A DNA stretch of 64,000 nucleotides from Malacoplasma iowae (GCF_900660615.1 NZ_LR215023.1:1178001-1242000); one strand, 5' to 3'. Positions 1 to 10,978 are shown, counted from the first letter of the stretch. The notes: generated from the sequence alone by a model not told the origin. Program-made: numbers and translations.

Positions 1-110
1 CTACTATATTCTTTAAAATAAGCTCTTGGATTTAATCTATTTTTTGATTGTATTAAAGGGTTTTCATAAATCTCAAGTTTATATTTATCCATATATTTAT
101 AATGTTCCAT
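1..110 (-). CDS. Beta-galactosidase (GH2), N-terminal fragment
   Basis: Only the first ~36 codons lie in the window; the rest is beyond its left edge. The start has an AAGGAGAA ribosome binding site. The peptide contains ENPLIQSKNRLNPRAYF, which matches the 'ENP..xxNRLPxxAxF' opening of LacZ-type GH2 beta-galactosidases. It lies directly downstream of a GH63-like glycosidase gene, whose stop codon is 9 bases before this start, so the two are probably co-transcribed. With the gal genes upstream, release of galactose from a beta-galactoside is a sensible role. The family call rests on a short stretch, so the exact substrate is open. Confidence 0.6.
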   Translation of the reverse strand, partial: MEHYKYMDKYKLEIYENPLIQSKNRLNPRAYFKEYS

Positions 111-119
111 AAATTCTCC

Positions 120-2240
120 TTATTTAATTTCTTTTATTAAAGATATTAAAAGTGATGAAGTTCAAGAGAAATTTGTTGTTGATAATCCTTTTTTATTTAT
201 AGGATGATAATTTTCTCTCAATGGTTTATTCAAATGTTCTTTTGAACTAAGCGTATTTATAATGCTGTTTTTTATCTTTAAAGCCTTAGTTTTGTCATAG
301 TTATAAATACCCTTTAAAGCAAAGTATAAAAATGAGATTCAAACAGGACCTCTTCAATAATCAACAGGATCAAATCTTTGATTATCAAAAGAAACTGTTG
401 GAAATGGAAACGGCGTTAAAAAATTAGTTTTATTTAATGACTTAATTATCTTTGATGCATTATTGTTAGGAGTGATTTTTATATACAATGGTAAAAATTG
501 TTCTACTGATTTACCATATTCAGTTAGTGGTAAAAGTTTATCAAACTTAATATCATAGTAAAAGTTCTCTTCGTTAGATCACATATATTGATTGATATTA
601 TTTTTTAATTGCAAAGAAAGATTAGCTTTTTTTGTAAAATCATTCAAGTTTAAATATTTTTCAATTTTTAATAATGAAATTAATTCTAAGTAATAAAAAC
701 TATTTAAACATATTGAGTTTTGGTCACAAACATAAGCTATAGGTAAATTTTCTTTATAGTTTGTAAATGTTGTCATTCTATCCCAATCAAATCTTGGTGC
801 ATTATCCATACCAGATTCTCATGATATTGCTTCAATAATAGTTTTTTTATCATTAACAGAATTTCTTTTGTCTAGTGTTGCACCATATGAAAGAAAAAAT
901 GGCTGAGATTGAGATTTTCTATTATGCATTCATCATTGTTGAAAATCTATTAGTTTGGGATAAATTTTTTTCAATCACTCAATATCTTTATCTTTTTCAA
1001 AAACTTTTAAAACAGATCATGATGCAAGCGGGGGTTTTGTGTTTCTTTCGTTTCAATTAAAACCACAACCACCTCTATCAGATGAATAATTGTAAAATAT
1101 ACAATCAGGTATCATTCCATAGTCTCATGGTCTTAATAAATCATTCTTCTTTATTTGATAATCAAACATTGAGTTAATACAAGCTTTTGCAAGCTCAGTG
1201 TTAAAGTAAGATAAACCATAGCTTATTTTAAAAACATCTCAAGCATAAGCTCCAATAAAATCAGTATAAGTTATCGAAGGAACAACAGTGTCATGTTTAA
1301 ATTTTCCATTTGGAGCCAGTCAATTTCCAATTAATGTGTATATAGATTTGTATGCTATTAATTTACTTTTTTCATCTAAATTTTTAAAAGGTTTTTTATA
1401 ATCTTGTCATCTTTTATTTAATAATAAAAAGTTGCTAGTAATTTCATTATCATCAAAATTAATCTTAAACTTTTTTCTATTGAAATAAAAACTATGAAAT
1501 CAATTAATTTTTGTATTTGTTTTATGCTCTAAATTTAATTGTTCAAAACTATAATCAATTGTTTTGATGTTATCTTTTTCTGATTCATTTAATAAAATAA
1601 TTTTATTTGAATGATTTATTTCAAATGTTTCTTTTTCTTGTTTATTTATTAAAGGATCAAATTTTATAACAAGTTTTTTATTTTCTATTTTGTATGAGTC
1701 ATAATAATTAACTCAATCATTTTCATCATTTAAACCATTACTAGATTTGTATTTAACTTTTTTATAAAGTTCTATTTTATTACATACTTTTATTTCTAAT
1801 TTTTCTTTGCTATTTGATTTTAAATCTAATTCAATTAAAGCATCTTCATGATTTATAAAATATATTTTTTTAGTTATATCAATCTTATATTTTTTATTTT
1901 TGATTGAAGCATATATTTGCAAATAGCCATTCTTTTCTTCAACTCTATAATCAGTAAAAGTTTTAATAACTTTATTGTTAATAACAAAATAAATATTAGA
2001 TAATGAATGAGCAATATTTATAGGTATTTCTTGAGAAATAACCATTGGCCCAGTAAAAGACAAATTTCTTTTATTAGATATATAATAACCAAATCATGCA
2101 CCACAATCAGAAAAAGGATTTGATTTGTTTGTTAATTTATAATTGTATTCAATATCAAATGGTACTTGTTGATAATTTATTTCACTATCTGCTGTAGAAA
2201 ATCTATTTATATTACTTTCAAAGTAAAACTTGTCTTGCAT
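120..2240 (-). CDS. GH63-like (alpha/alpha)6-barrel glycoside hydrolase
   Basis: 706 aa when TGA is read as Trp; no signal peptide is visible, so probably cytoplasmic. The N-terminal ~220 residues look like a beta-rich domain (SFTGPMVISQE). The C-terminal half has the signature of the mannosyl-oligosaccharide-glucosidase/trehalase-like clan: WDVFKISYGLSYFN, RGGCGFNWNERNTKPPLASW, WESGMDNAPRFDWDR and FDPVDYWRGPVWI. The Asp in GMDN and the acidic residues near SWESG sit where the family's catalytic residues are expected. It follows the APC permease gene by 35 bases and precedes a GH2 beta-galactosidase, suggesting an oligosaccharide-use operon. The substrate cannot be read from sequence. Confidence 0.75.
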
Positions 2241-2275
2241 TATTTATTGAAATAACTTATTAATTCTTTACTATT

Positions 2276-4810
2276 TTATATATAGAATACAAAAGATTCA
2301 ATTTGAGAATTTTCTACATGGATTAGTTCTATTTTATCTAGATCAATTCATTTTCCATTATTAGTAATAGTAATTGATTGGTCTTTAGATTTTAATAATA
2401 ATTTTATATTTTTTAATTCATATTGTTTTGCAACAAGAGAACCAGATAGTGTTTGAACTAATAAGAATTTATCATCAGAAATAATAATTTTTGATGATAG
2501 TTCTTTTTTTGCATAAAAACCATAATCATAAGCTGCAATAGTTTCAAATTTAACATTTTGGTCCATTTCTTCAAAATATTTTTTTGGACAAACATCATCA
2601 AAATCAATGTCTTTTTTAATTGATGACTCTAAGTCTTCAATCATTATATCCTTATAAGGTTTAACAATACTTATAGTATATAACTCTTTTAATAGTTCAT
2701 TATTTTTACTATTAAACTCATCTTTTTTAATGTTTTTATTTTTGTATTCAATTTTAAGATTATTGATTTGTTCTTTTAATTGTTTTTTCTTTGTAATAAT
2801 TTGTTGGATCAAAACATTATCTTTTTTATTTAGTTCTTCTTGTTTCTTTAATTCATTAATATGTTTTTTAATTTCAACATAATCTTTGTCTCATGCCAAT
2901 TTGTCATTTTTAGCACAACTTAAAATTTCATTGTTAAAGTCACGTGTTGCTTTTCTTAATTCAGATTTTAATTCTTTTTTAATATTAGAAATTTCTTTCT
3001 TAAGTTCTTTTTTAGAAATTTTTAATTCTTTAGATTTAGTTTTGTCTAATTCAACATTTATCATTTCTTGAAGTTTATCTTCTTGCTCATAAATTTTAGT
3101 AATTTTTTCTTTAGCTAAATCTAGTATTTCGTTTTTCTTGTACTCAAATTCTTGATACTTTTCATTATAAATAAATCTATATTTAAGCTTTGAAATGAAG
3201 TTGTATTTATTGATAATTGCATTTTGAGAAATGTTATTTCTGTTTGCAATTTTTGCATCTCTGATTTGATATTCAAATTTAAAATAATATCAAAGATATG
3301 CTGGCACTAAAATCAAGAATATCATTACAACTTTTAATATTGAACCTAAATATCAATCGCTAGGCCAAGTTTCATATGGTTCATTTAATGGCGCTCTATC
3401 AAAGAATGTTAAGAATAATATTCCAATTGTGATTATAGATAAAACAATACCGAGCGATATTCCAAATATCCTATTACCCATTTTAAATGAACGTATTTCA
3501 TATTCTTTTTTCATTCTTAAATTAACATAAGATGCAAATATTACTAACCAAGGTAATAAACCTATTCAACCAGCCGCTCCTTTAATTAATTCTAATGAAG
3601 AAGCTAAATCTCCTTTTGAAAGCATTAAGAATAACATTAATGGAGTTACAATAATGAATTGTATTCATGTTCCAAATGAACATACACCGTGTCTATTTTC
3701 TTTTGATAATCTTTGTCCAAATACTCCTGGTGAAATTTCTGAAAACATAACTTTAACTGGTGCAGATGTTCAAACAATTATTCCACCAATTGCAGAAATA
3801 AAGAATATTGAACCAATTAAAATATATGTAATTTTTGCAATAGTTGCATTATCAACACCCATAGGGTGAAGAATAAAGTAAAATAAATTACTAAATGAAT
3901 CAGCTCAACCAGAAGCTAATCCACCTGTTGGCGGGAACACTGAAACTAATAGTGTACCTAAAACATAAGCAAAACCTATTAGTGAAACTGATATAAGCAT
4001 TGCTCTAATAAATGTTTTTCTTCCACCTCTAACTTCATTAACATAAACACCTAATGATTGTCCACCATCAGCTGCCATTAAAACTCAAATAAATGTAGAG
4101 ATTCAAGCAAACCCTAAACCTCCAGTTGTACCTCAAAGATTAAGGTCAGCATCTGCTGCAATTCCTGGTGCTTCAGTTCCAGGAACAGTTGAACTACCTT
4201 CAGTACCTGAAATACTTGGTCTTAAAGCGCCTGAATTAACAGATCCAACAATTCATCCAATGATTGCAACCACAAAGAAGAATGCAGTTATACCAATCAT
4301 TAGACCACCACCTAAAGATGTAACTTTAGAAAGTTTTTTTGTATTTAATGTAGATATAAAAGTAACCAAGAAAAAGAAGGCTACTGCAACCCAAGGTAAA
4401 ACTTGGTTATATACTGGGTCATTTGTATAGTCACTACCAGTAACAGCAAATGACAAATAATTAATTCTTGATGGTACTGCAGAAAAGAAATATGTTAAAT
4501 TTGCAAACCAAAACATAAATGATGTTAAGAATGCTACCTTTCTACCAACAGAAACCTGAATTCATGAAGTTAATCCAGATTTTGTACCCTTTTGCAACGA
4601 GGCAAATTCAGCAATGATAAATACAAAGGGAAATAAAAACACCACAACAGCAATTAAAAATGCTACCGCGGCGCTTAAACCTAATCCCACATAATTATCA
4701 ACAACATTTTGAAAGTTAAAAATTGCTAAAAGTGCAACAGATACCATTGCGAACAACGATATCTTTTTATCAACACTTGAAGTTTTTTTCAAACTAAATG
4801 TTTTTCTCAT
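2276..4810 (-). CDS. APC-superfamily permease (YjeM-like) with long coiled-coil tail
   Basis: 844 aa. Residues ~1-520 form a multi-spanning transporter of the APC superfamily resembling YjeM / glutamate-GABA antiporter types: an N-terminal helix (FAMVSVALLAIFNFQNV), FIIAEFASLQKGTKSGLTSW, and AADGGQSLGVYVNEVRGGRK before the middle helices. Residues ~540-720 are a charged region rich in Lys/Glu heptads, predicted coiled coil (KELKKEISNIKKELKSELRK), then a ~120-residue globular-looking end. Ordinary family members are ~450-520 aa, so about 300 residues are extra and cytoplasmic. Strong RBS (AAGGAGGAG). The substrate is probably an amino acid, but the sugar-gene context leaves doubt. Confidence 0.75.
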
Positions 4811-4839
4811 ATGAGATATCTCCTCCTTAAGATATTGAA

Positions 4840-4850
4840 ATCGTTACGAT
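4840..4850. promoter_or_regulatory. Palindrome, candidate operator of permease/glycosidase operon
   Basis: ATCGT-T-ACGAT is a perfect 11-bp inverted repeat, GC-rich for this genome. It lies between a TATAAT-like -10 box (minus strand, 4893-4898) and the RBS of the APC permease gene. That position suits a repressor site. No regulator gene is adjacent, and I saw no second copy in front of galE. Inference only. Confidence 0.35.
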
Positions 4851-4892
4851 AAGAATTTTTGATATTGGCAACATTTAAACCAATACATATAA

Positions 4893-4898
4893 ATTATA
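4893..4898 (-). promoter_or_regulatory. Putative -10 box of permease operon
   Basis: TATAAT on the minus strand, ~85 bases upstream of the permease start in an otherwise gene-free stretch. No clear -35 element can be recognised, which is usual in mycoplasmas. Confidence 0.35.
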
Positions 4899-5050
4899 TT
4901 ATATGAACCACAAATTTATATATATAAGTTTAGTTTGCTGTAAATTCTAATTAAAATAGTTTATTTGTTTTTTTATATAAATATTTTGTTTTTATAAACA
5001 AAATAGTAAGTTAGATAAACAGAAATTATATATTTAAATTATTAGATATT

Positions 5051-5078
5051 AAAAAAACATTGGTTGGACCAATGTTTT
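5051..5078 (-). terminator. Rho-independent terminator of gal operon
   Basis: On the minus strand an ACATTGGT/ACCAATGT stem with a 3-base loop is followed by seven T. It starts at the stop codon of the galT-galM gene and separates the gal operon from the permease/glycosidase operon. Confidence 0.85.
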
Positions 5079-7479
5079 AATTAATTTCAATTTCAATTTT
5101 ATTTTTGTATGGTTTTTCCAATTCATATTTTATTTCAGAAGAGTTATTTAAATTAATTGAAATAGGAGTTTTTTGGAATTCAACACAAACACCAAGATTA
5201 TTTTGCTTTTTTGTTGTGCTAATAACTTTTTCATAAGAAGCAAAATTGTGGGTGTAAATAACAAAATCTTTTATTTCAGATTTTAATATTATTTGTGAAT
5301 AATTGTTTTTTAAAATTATTTTATCTTTATTGCTTTTAAAAGGATGGTCAATATAGCCGCCAACTATTTTGTGTTGTTCTTCATTTAATTCATTACTTAT
5401 TGACCAAATAGAATTAAACTCATTTTTTAATTTAATATTTTTGATTAATAATGGGTTCATATTTTTAGATAAATTATAAAAAGAATCATTATGATCAATA
5501 TTTATTAAATAATCATTTATATTTTCATCACTTGGTAATTGAAAATAAAAGTGTTGTGTTGGGTTAGCAAAATAACTTTTTTTATTTGACAAAACGTTGT
5601 ATGTAATAACCATTTTGTTTGTATGGTTTAACAGTTTAAAGTTGATTTTTACTTTATAAAAAGTATCTAGTTCTTTTACATATATATCTTTATAAGCATT
5701 AAACGATAGAAACATTTTATCTTTTTTAATGTTTGAAAAATTAAATACTAAATGTGATAAATTTGATCCATTTGAATGAAGATAGTTATTTTTTTCATCA
5801 AGTGGTAAGTCATAAATTTGATCATTAAAATTCAATGATTTATTTTCTACTCTACCAGCTATTGGTCCTACAAAAGAGTTTAATAAAATAGAATTAGAAT
5901 AATATGAAAAACTATTTTCATATTGTAGTAAATAGTTCTTTTCTTTTAACGATATTTCTTTAAATGAAAAGCCAATTTTATTAATTACAATTTTCAATTT
6001 GTTTTTATTGATTAAAGAAATATCTTGATTCAAAAATAAATTATTTAAAAATAATTCAAATTCCTTTTTAGAAAGTACCTTACAATCTTCAAGTCCGTTT
6101 ACAAAAACATCTGATGCATATTTAAAAATATTTTTTTCATCAATTTTTTTATTTTTACTCAACAAAGAATTTACTCATTCATAATGTTTTGACAAAGATT
6201 TGTGATTTTTAATTTCATCAATATTATTGGTATTTAAAATGTTCACAATTTGTAAAAGTTCAGATTCCAACCTTACCGGCAATATTGCAAGACCTGCTGC
6301 TTCCATTAATCCAATATTTTCTTGTTTAATATTAAATTTGTCTTGATGAAAATGAAAATTACCAAAAGGTCTATTTTGGGAAACAGAATTGTTTCTTAAT
6401 ATTATATAGAAATGAAATTTATCATTAATTTTGTTAACTATTAATGTTGATGAATTATTATCTTTGTTAACTAGCTTTTTGTTTTGAAAATGTTTTCAAT
6501 TGTTTATTATATATTTTGCAATGCATGCTGTTTCTTCTTTATTATTAGACACAATTTTTATTGCATTCAAAGGTCAATTTAATTGATGAATATACGTCTC
6601 ATTTGACACTTTTATTTTTCTAATAGTTTTAGCATTCATTAATGGTAATTTATCTTTTCCGCCCTGATAATGGTCGTGACTTAATAATGACCCACCAACA
6701 ATTGGTAAATCGGCATTTGAACCTAAAAAATATAATGGATTTTTATCTACAAAATCTAGTAAGTTATCAACAGTTTGAAAACTTATTTTCATTGGTTGAT
6801 GATTGATATTATTAATGACAAAGTGATCATTTAAATAAGCATATGGTGAATATTGTAAAAACCACTTTTGATTATTTGGAAAATCTATAAAATAAACTCT
6901 TAAATTCTCTCTTGAATCTTTTGAAGCATTTCCTTTATAACCTATGTTTTCTATACATATAGGACACTTTGGTTCATCTTTATTGTTTATTTGAACAGCT
7001 TCTCTAGCTTTTTTTATTTCATCAATTGTTTTTTCAGGTTTTGCTTTATTAATTGATATTCTCATATTCCCATATTTTGATTTATGGTTCCAAATTAGGT
7101 TTTTATCATTTTTATCTTTTTTGATGTAATAGCTTAAAAGCGAAATTTTTTTTAAATATTCAAAGGGATTGTTATCTGACAAAATTTTATTTAATTTTTT
7201 TTGATCTGTTAAAAACAAAGACATTAAATAGTTTATTTTATTTTCTATTTCTTGATTTGAAAGCTGATTTGTTGATGCTAAATGTTGTCTAATAACATCA
7301 ATATCAAAGAAGTGTTCTTTATAATTTGTTTTTATATTTTTATCAAAAATAAATTTTTGATTTGAATCAATATTAAGTTCTTGTTTTATAAAATTAAAAA
7401 TATCTTTAGCTTTAGCTAAAGAAATTATGTTCTCATTTAAAAAACGATTTGTAATTTTATTTAAAGCAACTAGTACCAT
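5077..7479 (-). CDS. GalT (class II) fused to galactose mutarotase (GalM)
   Basis: One uninterrupted 800-aa frame with TGA as Trp. Residues 1 to ~485 are a class II galactose-1-phosphate uridylyltransferase (UDP-glucose + Gal-1-P to UDP-Gal + Glc-1-P). Visible marks are CPICIENIGYKGNASKDSRE, QYSPYAYLNDHFVI and the catalytic SLLSHDHYQGG near residues 265-273; the module ends at GLEDCKVLSKKEFELFL, a usual C-terminus for the family. Residues ~490-800 resemble aldose 1-epimerase: NSFVGPIAGRV, NYLHSNGSNLSHLV, NPTQHFYFQL and GVCVEFQKTP. The family His/Glu pattern is only partly clear. The start overlaps the end of galK by 23 bases. Both enzymes act in the Leloir pathway. Confidence 0.85.
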
Positions 7480-8626
7480 TTACAACCTCTATTTCATAAA
7501 CTTCACATGGATAACCAAATTCATTTTTGTATTTATCAATAATTGTTTTTTTGAAAATTTCGTTTGATTTTTTATCAATTAAAGCAATTAAGCAACCACC
7601 AAATCCTGCACCTGTCATTCTAATTCCTAATACTCCATCAATGGAATTACCAACTTCATTTACAAAATCTAATTCTTTACAAGAAACTTCATAATCGTTT
7701 TTTAATGCAAGATGAGCATTATTTAAAATTTTTCCACATTCTTGAAAATTATTTGAAATAAGATTATTTATAAATTGTTTAACTCTTTCTTGTTCTTCGA
7801 TTGCGTATTTAGCTCTTTTTCTAAGCGTTTCATCATCAATTAAATTTAAAACATTATTAATTTCAGTTATTGGGATTGAACATAAGTTTTTATAATCATA
7901 TTTTTTATTAATTTGTTCTAGTGCTTTTGTTGTTTCATAAACTCTTTCATTGTACTTTGATTCAATTAAATTTCTTGGTTTTTTAGAATTGATAACTAAA
8001 AAGTTATAGTTTTTTAAATCAAATTCATAATTTTTATAATCAAGTGTTGAGGTATTAAGCAACATGAAATTATTTTTCTTCCCATTAGCAATAACAAATT
8101 GATCCATAATTCCATTTTTTAAATTCATGAAATTATTTTCAACTTCTTTAAATATTTTTGCTAATTCTACTGGTGGCACATCATAACCATAAAGTTTAGT
8201 AATTTCTTTTAAAACCATAATTCCAAATGATGCTGATGATGATAACCCTGATGAAGTTGGGATTTCTGAATCTACAACCAAACAAAAACCAGCAATTTTA
8301 TAATTATGGTTAACCAGTGTTTGATAACAGCCTAAAACATAATTTAAAAATGAATAATCTTTATTAAACTTAAAATTATCTTGAATATCAACTTTTCTAA
8401 TATTATCCTCTTTAAAACTTGTAGAAAAAACTTGAATAGAATCAGATTTACAAAAAGCCGCTTTGATATATAAATTTATGTTTCCTGGAAATACATTACC
8501 ACCAAGATAATCTATGTGTTCTCCAATTATATTAATTCTAGATGGTGATAAAACATATAATTCAGGTTTTTTGTTATAGGTTTGCTCAAATAAATTTTTT
8601 AAATTATTTTTTATTTGATTGTCCAT
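7457..8626 (-). CDS. galK: Galactokinase
   Basis: 389 aa, cytoplasmic; phosphorylates alpha-D-galactose with ATP in the Leloir pathway. GHMP-kinase motifs are clear: SPSRINIIGEHIDYLGGNVFP near the N-terminus (galactokinase signature), PTSSGLSSSASFG (phosphate-binding motif 2) and RMTGAGFGGCLIALI (motif 3). The start chosen is ATG at 8626, with GGAG 8 bases before it; an in-frame ATG further upstream lies inside galE. It overlaps galE by 23 bases and galT-galM by 23 bases, so translation is probably coupled. Confidence 0.93.
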   Translation of the reverse strand: MDNQIKNNLKNLFEQTYNKKPELYVLSPSRINIIGEHIDYLGGNVFPGNINLYIKAAFCKSDSIQVFSTSFKEDNIRKVDIQDNFKFNKDYSFLNYVLGCYQTLVNHNYKIAGFCLVVDSEIPTSSGLSSSASFGIMVLKEITKLYGYDVPPVELAKIFKEVENNFMNLKNGIMDQFVIANGKKNNFMLLNTSTLDYKNYEFDLKNYNFLVINSKKPRNLIESKYNERVYETTKALEQINKKYDYKNLCSIPITEINNVLNLIDDETLRKRAKYAIEEQERVKQFINNLISNNFQECGKILNNAHLALKNDYEVSCKELDFVNEVGNSIDGVLGIRMTGAGFGGCLIALIDKKSNEIFKKTIIDKYKNEFGYPCEVYEIEVVNGTSCFK

Positions 8627-9596
8627 TTCATTTTCTCCTAAATTCATATTCACTTCTAATTATTTCAGACAAAGATATTTTTGTTTCTCAATTCAATACT
8701 TTTTTAACTTTATCAGTTGAAGCTGTTAGTATTGCTGGATCACCATCTCTTCTGCCAACAATTTTTGATTTAATATCTATCTTTAAGGTTTTTTTTGCTT
8801 CTTGCAAAACTTCTAAAACACTAAAACCAGTTGAAGAACCTAAATTAAAAATATCAGATTTATTGTTTTTCATTGATCACTCAAGTCCTATTACATGTGC
8901 TTGGGCTAAATCAACAACATGGATAAAATCCCTGATACAAGATCCATCTTTTGTTTCATAATCATCACCGAAAATATTCATAGTTTTTGATTGATCTAAT
9001 GCAGTATCAATAACTACTGGGACAAGATGTGTTAAAACCTTTCCCTTAATTCCAATATTTCCACTAGGATGAGTTCCTGCAACATTAAAATATCTAAATA
9101 TAACAAAATTACCATTGTATGCATTAGCTCAACCTCTAATTAAAGCTTCAGCTGCTAACTTACTTTCTCCATATGGGTTAATTGGTGCTTTTTCATCACT
9201 TTCTAAAATGGGAACTTTTTTTGGTTCACCATGAACTGCAGCAGTTGAAGAAAAAATAAATGTCTTAACATTATACAAATTCATTACAGATAATAATATT
9301 TCTACAGAATGTAAATTATTATCAAAATACTCTAATGGTTTTAGCACAGATTCTGGTACAACAATTGAACCAGCAAAGTGCATAATTGCTTTAATATCTT
9401 TTTCTTTTTCAAAAACTTTAATTAAGTTTTCTTTATCCCTTAAATCAACTTTATAAAATTTAGCTTTTGGGTGTATGTTTGATTCAAAACCTTTGGAAAG
9501 ATTATCAACCACAACAACATCATATCCTTTATCAATTAATTCATAAACTGTGTGAGAGCCTATATATCCAGCTCCTCCAGTTACCATAATTTTCAT
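8604..9596 (-). CDS. galE: UDP-glucose 4-epimerase
   Basis: 330 aa, the usual GalE length. It interconverts UDP-galactose and UDP-glucose. The N-terminus has the Rossmann GGAGYIGSHTVYEL NAD-binding motif; FSSTAAVHG and NPYGESKLAAE carry the SDR Ser and YxxxK residues. The C-terminal half has FRYFNVAGTHPSG and DYETKDGSCIRDFIHVVDLA. First gene of the gal operon, 155 bases from the IS30 element. The 3' end reads through two in-frame TGA codons into the start of galK. GTGGAG lies upstream of the ATG. Confidence 0.93.
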
Positions 9597-9750
9597 AAAT
9601 ACTCCACAAAAATTAATATCCTAAATATTATTTTAAAATTAATGAATGAATTTTTAACTTAAAAAATATTAATTATTTTTTTCAATACTTAATCAATAAA
9701 TAAAATAAAAATCTTAATTTAAAACTATAGTTTAATAAATAATAAAAAAA

Positions 9751-9771
9751 GATAACCATGTTTAGGTTATC
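9751..9771. repeat. 21-bp target-site duplication, left copy (tuf terminator hairpin)
   Basis: This 21-bp sequence (GATAACC-ATGTTTA-GGTTATC) is identical to 10933-10953 on the other side of the IS. It is itself an inverted repeat. This copy keeps the T-run on the minus strand, so it can still act as a terminator ahead of galE. Confidence 0.9.
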
Positions 9772-9852
9772 CCCTAACTGACATGTGAAGTGCAACACTT
9801 CAATGTTACATTAAACTCTCGACTTTGAAATATAAGTTGAGAGTTTTTTGTT

Positions 9853-10827
9853 TTAAATATTTTCTTGATACATTTGGTAAGCTGTTTTATAACCAAACAT
9901 TTTTCTTGGGATGTTGTTTACTTTTCATTCAAGAGTTTTTATTTTATCTTCACTTACTAAACTGAAGTCAGTTCCTTTTTTATATCATCTTCTAACTATC
10001 CCATTTATGTTCTCGTTGGACCCTCTTTGGAATGAAGAATAAGGTTGGCAATAATAAACTTTAAAGTTGAATTGTTTTGCAGTTATTCCCATCATTTGAA
10101 ACTCTAACCCATTATCAACAGTGATGCTTTTTATTGGGAGTTTTTCATCTCGAATAATGGTATACATTTTAGCCATCATTGATCTAGCGTTTTTACCTTT
10201 TATTTTTCTAATAATTGCCAACCTTGTTTTTCTTTCTACTAATGTTAATAAGTGGTAATAACCACTTTGCCTTTTACTAACTATTAGATCAGCTTCTCAA
10301 TGTCCAAATTCTTTTCTTTTGTTTATCTTTTCTGGTCTTAGACTATAAGGAATGCAGTATTTTCCATCAATTTTAGAAAATATACCTATTTTTCTTCTTT
10401 TTCCTTTAACATATTTTCTTCTTAAACAATCTCTTCTTTGTATCTTTCAAATCTTGCTATTGATTCATCTAAATACTTGCCTAGCACTTGGAACTTTAAC
10501 TAATGGATAGTTTTCTTTTATTCAAAAAATTGTAGCTTCTACACCATGAGATTTAGGATTAAATTTTTGAATAAAAAGATCTGTGAAGTTTTTGTACTTC
10601 AACATAAAAAACATATGACAATTTGATTTTCTTCTAATGTATTTTTTGTGAGCATTTGATGAATAATAAATTCCTGTTGAAGATGTGTTTCTTTTTAATT
10701 CTCTTGATATTGTTGATTTGTTTTTATTTAAGATTTTTGCAATCTTATTCATAGAATATTTTTCTTTATTTCAAAGAAAATAAATTAAGCATCTTTCTTC
10801 TTTTGTTAAATGTTTATAAGTTTTCAT
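9853..10827 (-). CDS. IS30-family transposase, intact
   Basis: 324 aa with TGA as Trp. Residues ~1-50 form a helix-turn-helix (HLTKEERCLIYF, MNKIAKILNKNKSTISRELKR). The C-terminal half is a DDE integrase core: first Asp in FGHWEADLIVSKRQSGYYH, second in KSITVDNGLEFQ, and Glu in RGSNENINGIVRRW. Reads in the same direction as tuf, which lies upstream, but a stem-loop between the IS end and the start may block read-through. All three catalytic residues are present, so this copy could be active. Confidence 0.9.
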
Positions 10828-10879
10828 AAGCACTCCTAATATTCATTATCTTTTTATTAGTGAACACTTACAAACAAAA

Positions 10880-10917
10880 CAAATGAAGTGCACACTCTTT
10901 TTCGAGTGTTGCACTTC
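10880..10917 (-). terminator. Stem-loop just inside the IS transposase end
   Basis: GAAGTGC..ACACTC pairs with GAGTGT.GCACTTC around a GAAAAA loop, followed by a T/G-rich stretch in the direction of transposase transcription. It overlaps the terminal repeat and may shield the transposase from outside transcription. The same structure is in copy 2 at 42263-42295. Confidence 0.55.
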
Positions 10918-10932
10918 ACATGTCAGTCGAGC

Positions 10933-10953
10933 GATAACCATGTTTAGGTTATC
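10933..10953. repeat. 21-bp target-site duplication, right copy (tuf side)
   Basis: Identical to 9751-9771. It lies ~25 bases past the tuf stop codon. On the minus strand the hairpin is now followed by IS sequence (GCTCGACTG) instead of the T-run, so tuf has probably lost an efficient terminator. Confidence 0.9.
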
Positions 10954-10978
10954 TTTATAATTTATAAAGCTAATTAAA

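Larger units (their letters stand above)
9772..10932 (-). mobile_element. IS30-family (IS1630-like) insertion sequence, copy 1
   Basis: 1161 bp, bounded by terminal inverted repeats whose inner 23 bp (ACTGACATG-TGAAGTGCAACACT) match exactly; the outermost five bases differ (GCTCG versus CCCTA). It contains one intact transposase gene on the minus strand. It lies between tuf and galE and is flanked by a 21-bp direct duplication of a hairpin. Duplication of inverted repeats on insertion is known for IS1630 of Mycoplasma fermentans. A second copy lies at 42248-43407. Confidence 0.92.

Noticed and set aside
875-1060. Plus-strand 61-codon frame
   Set aside because: Lies inside the GH63-like gene on the other strand; no RBS and no protein-like pattern.
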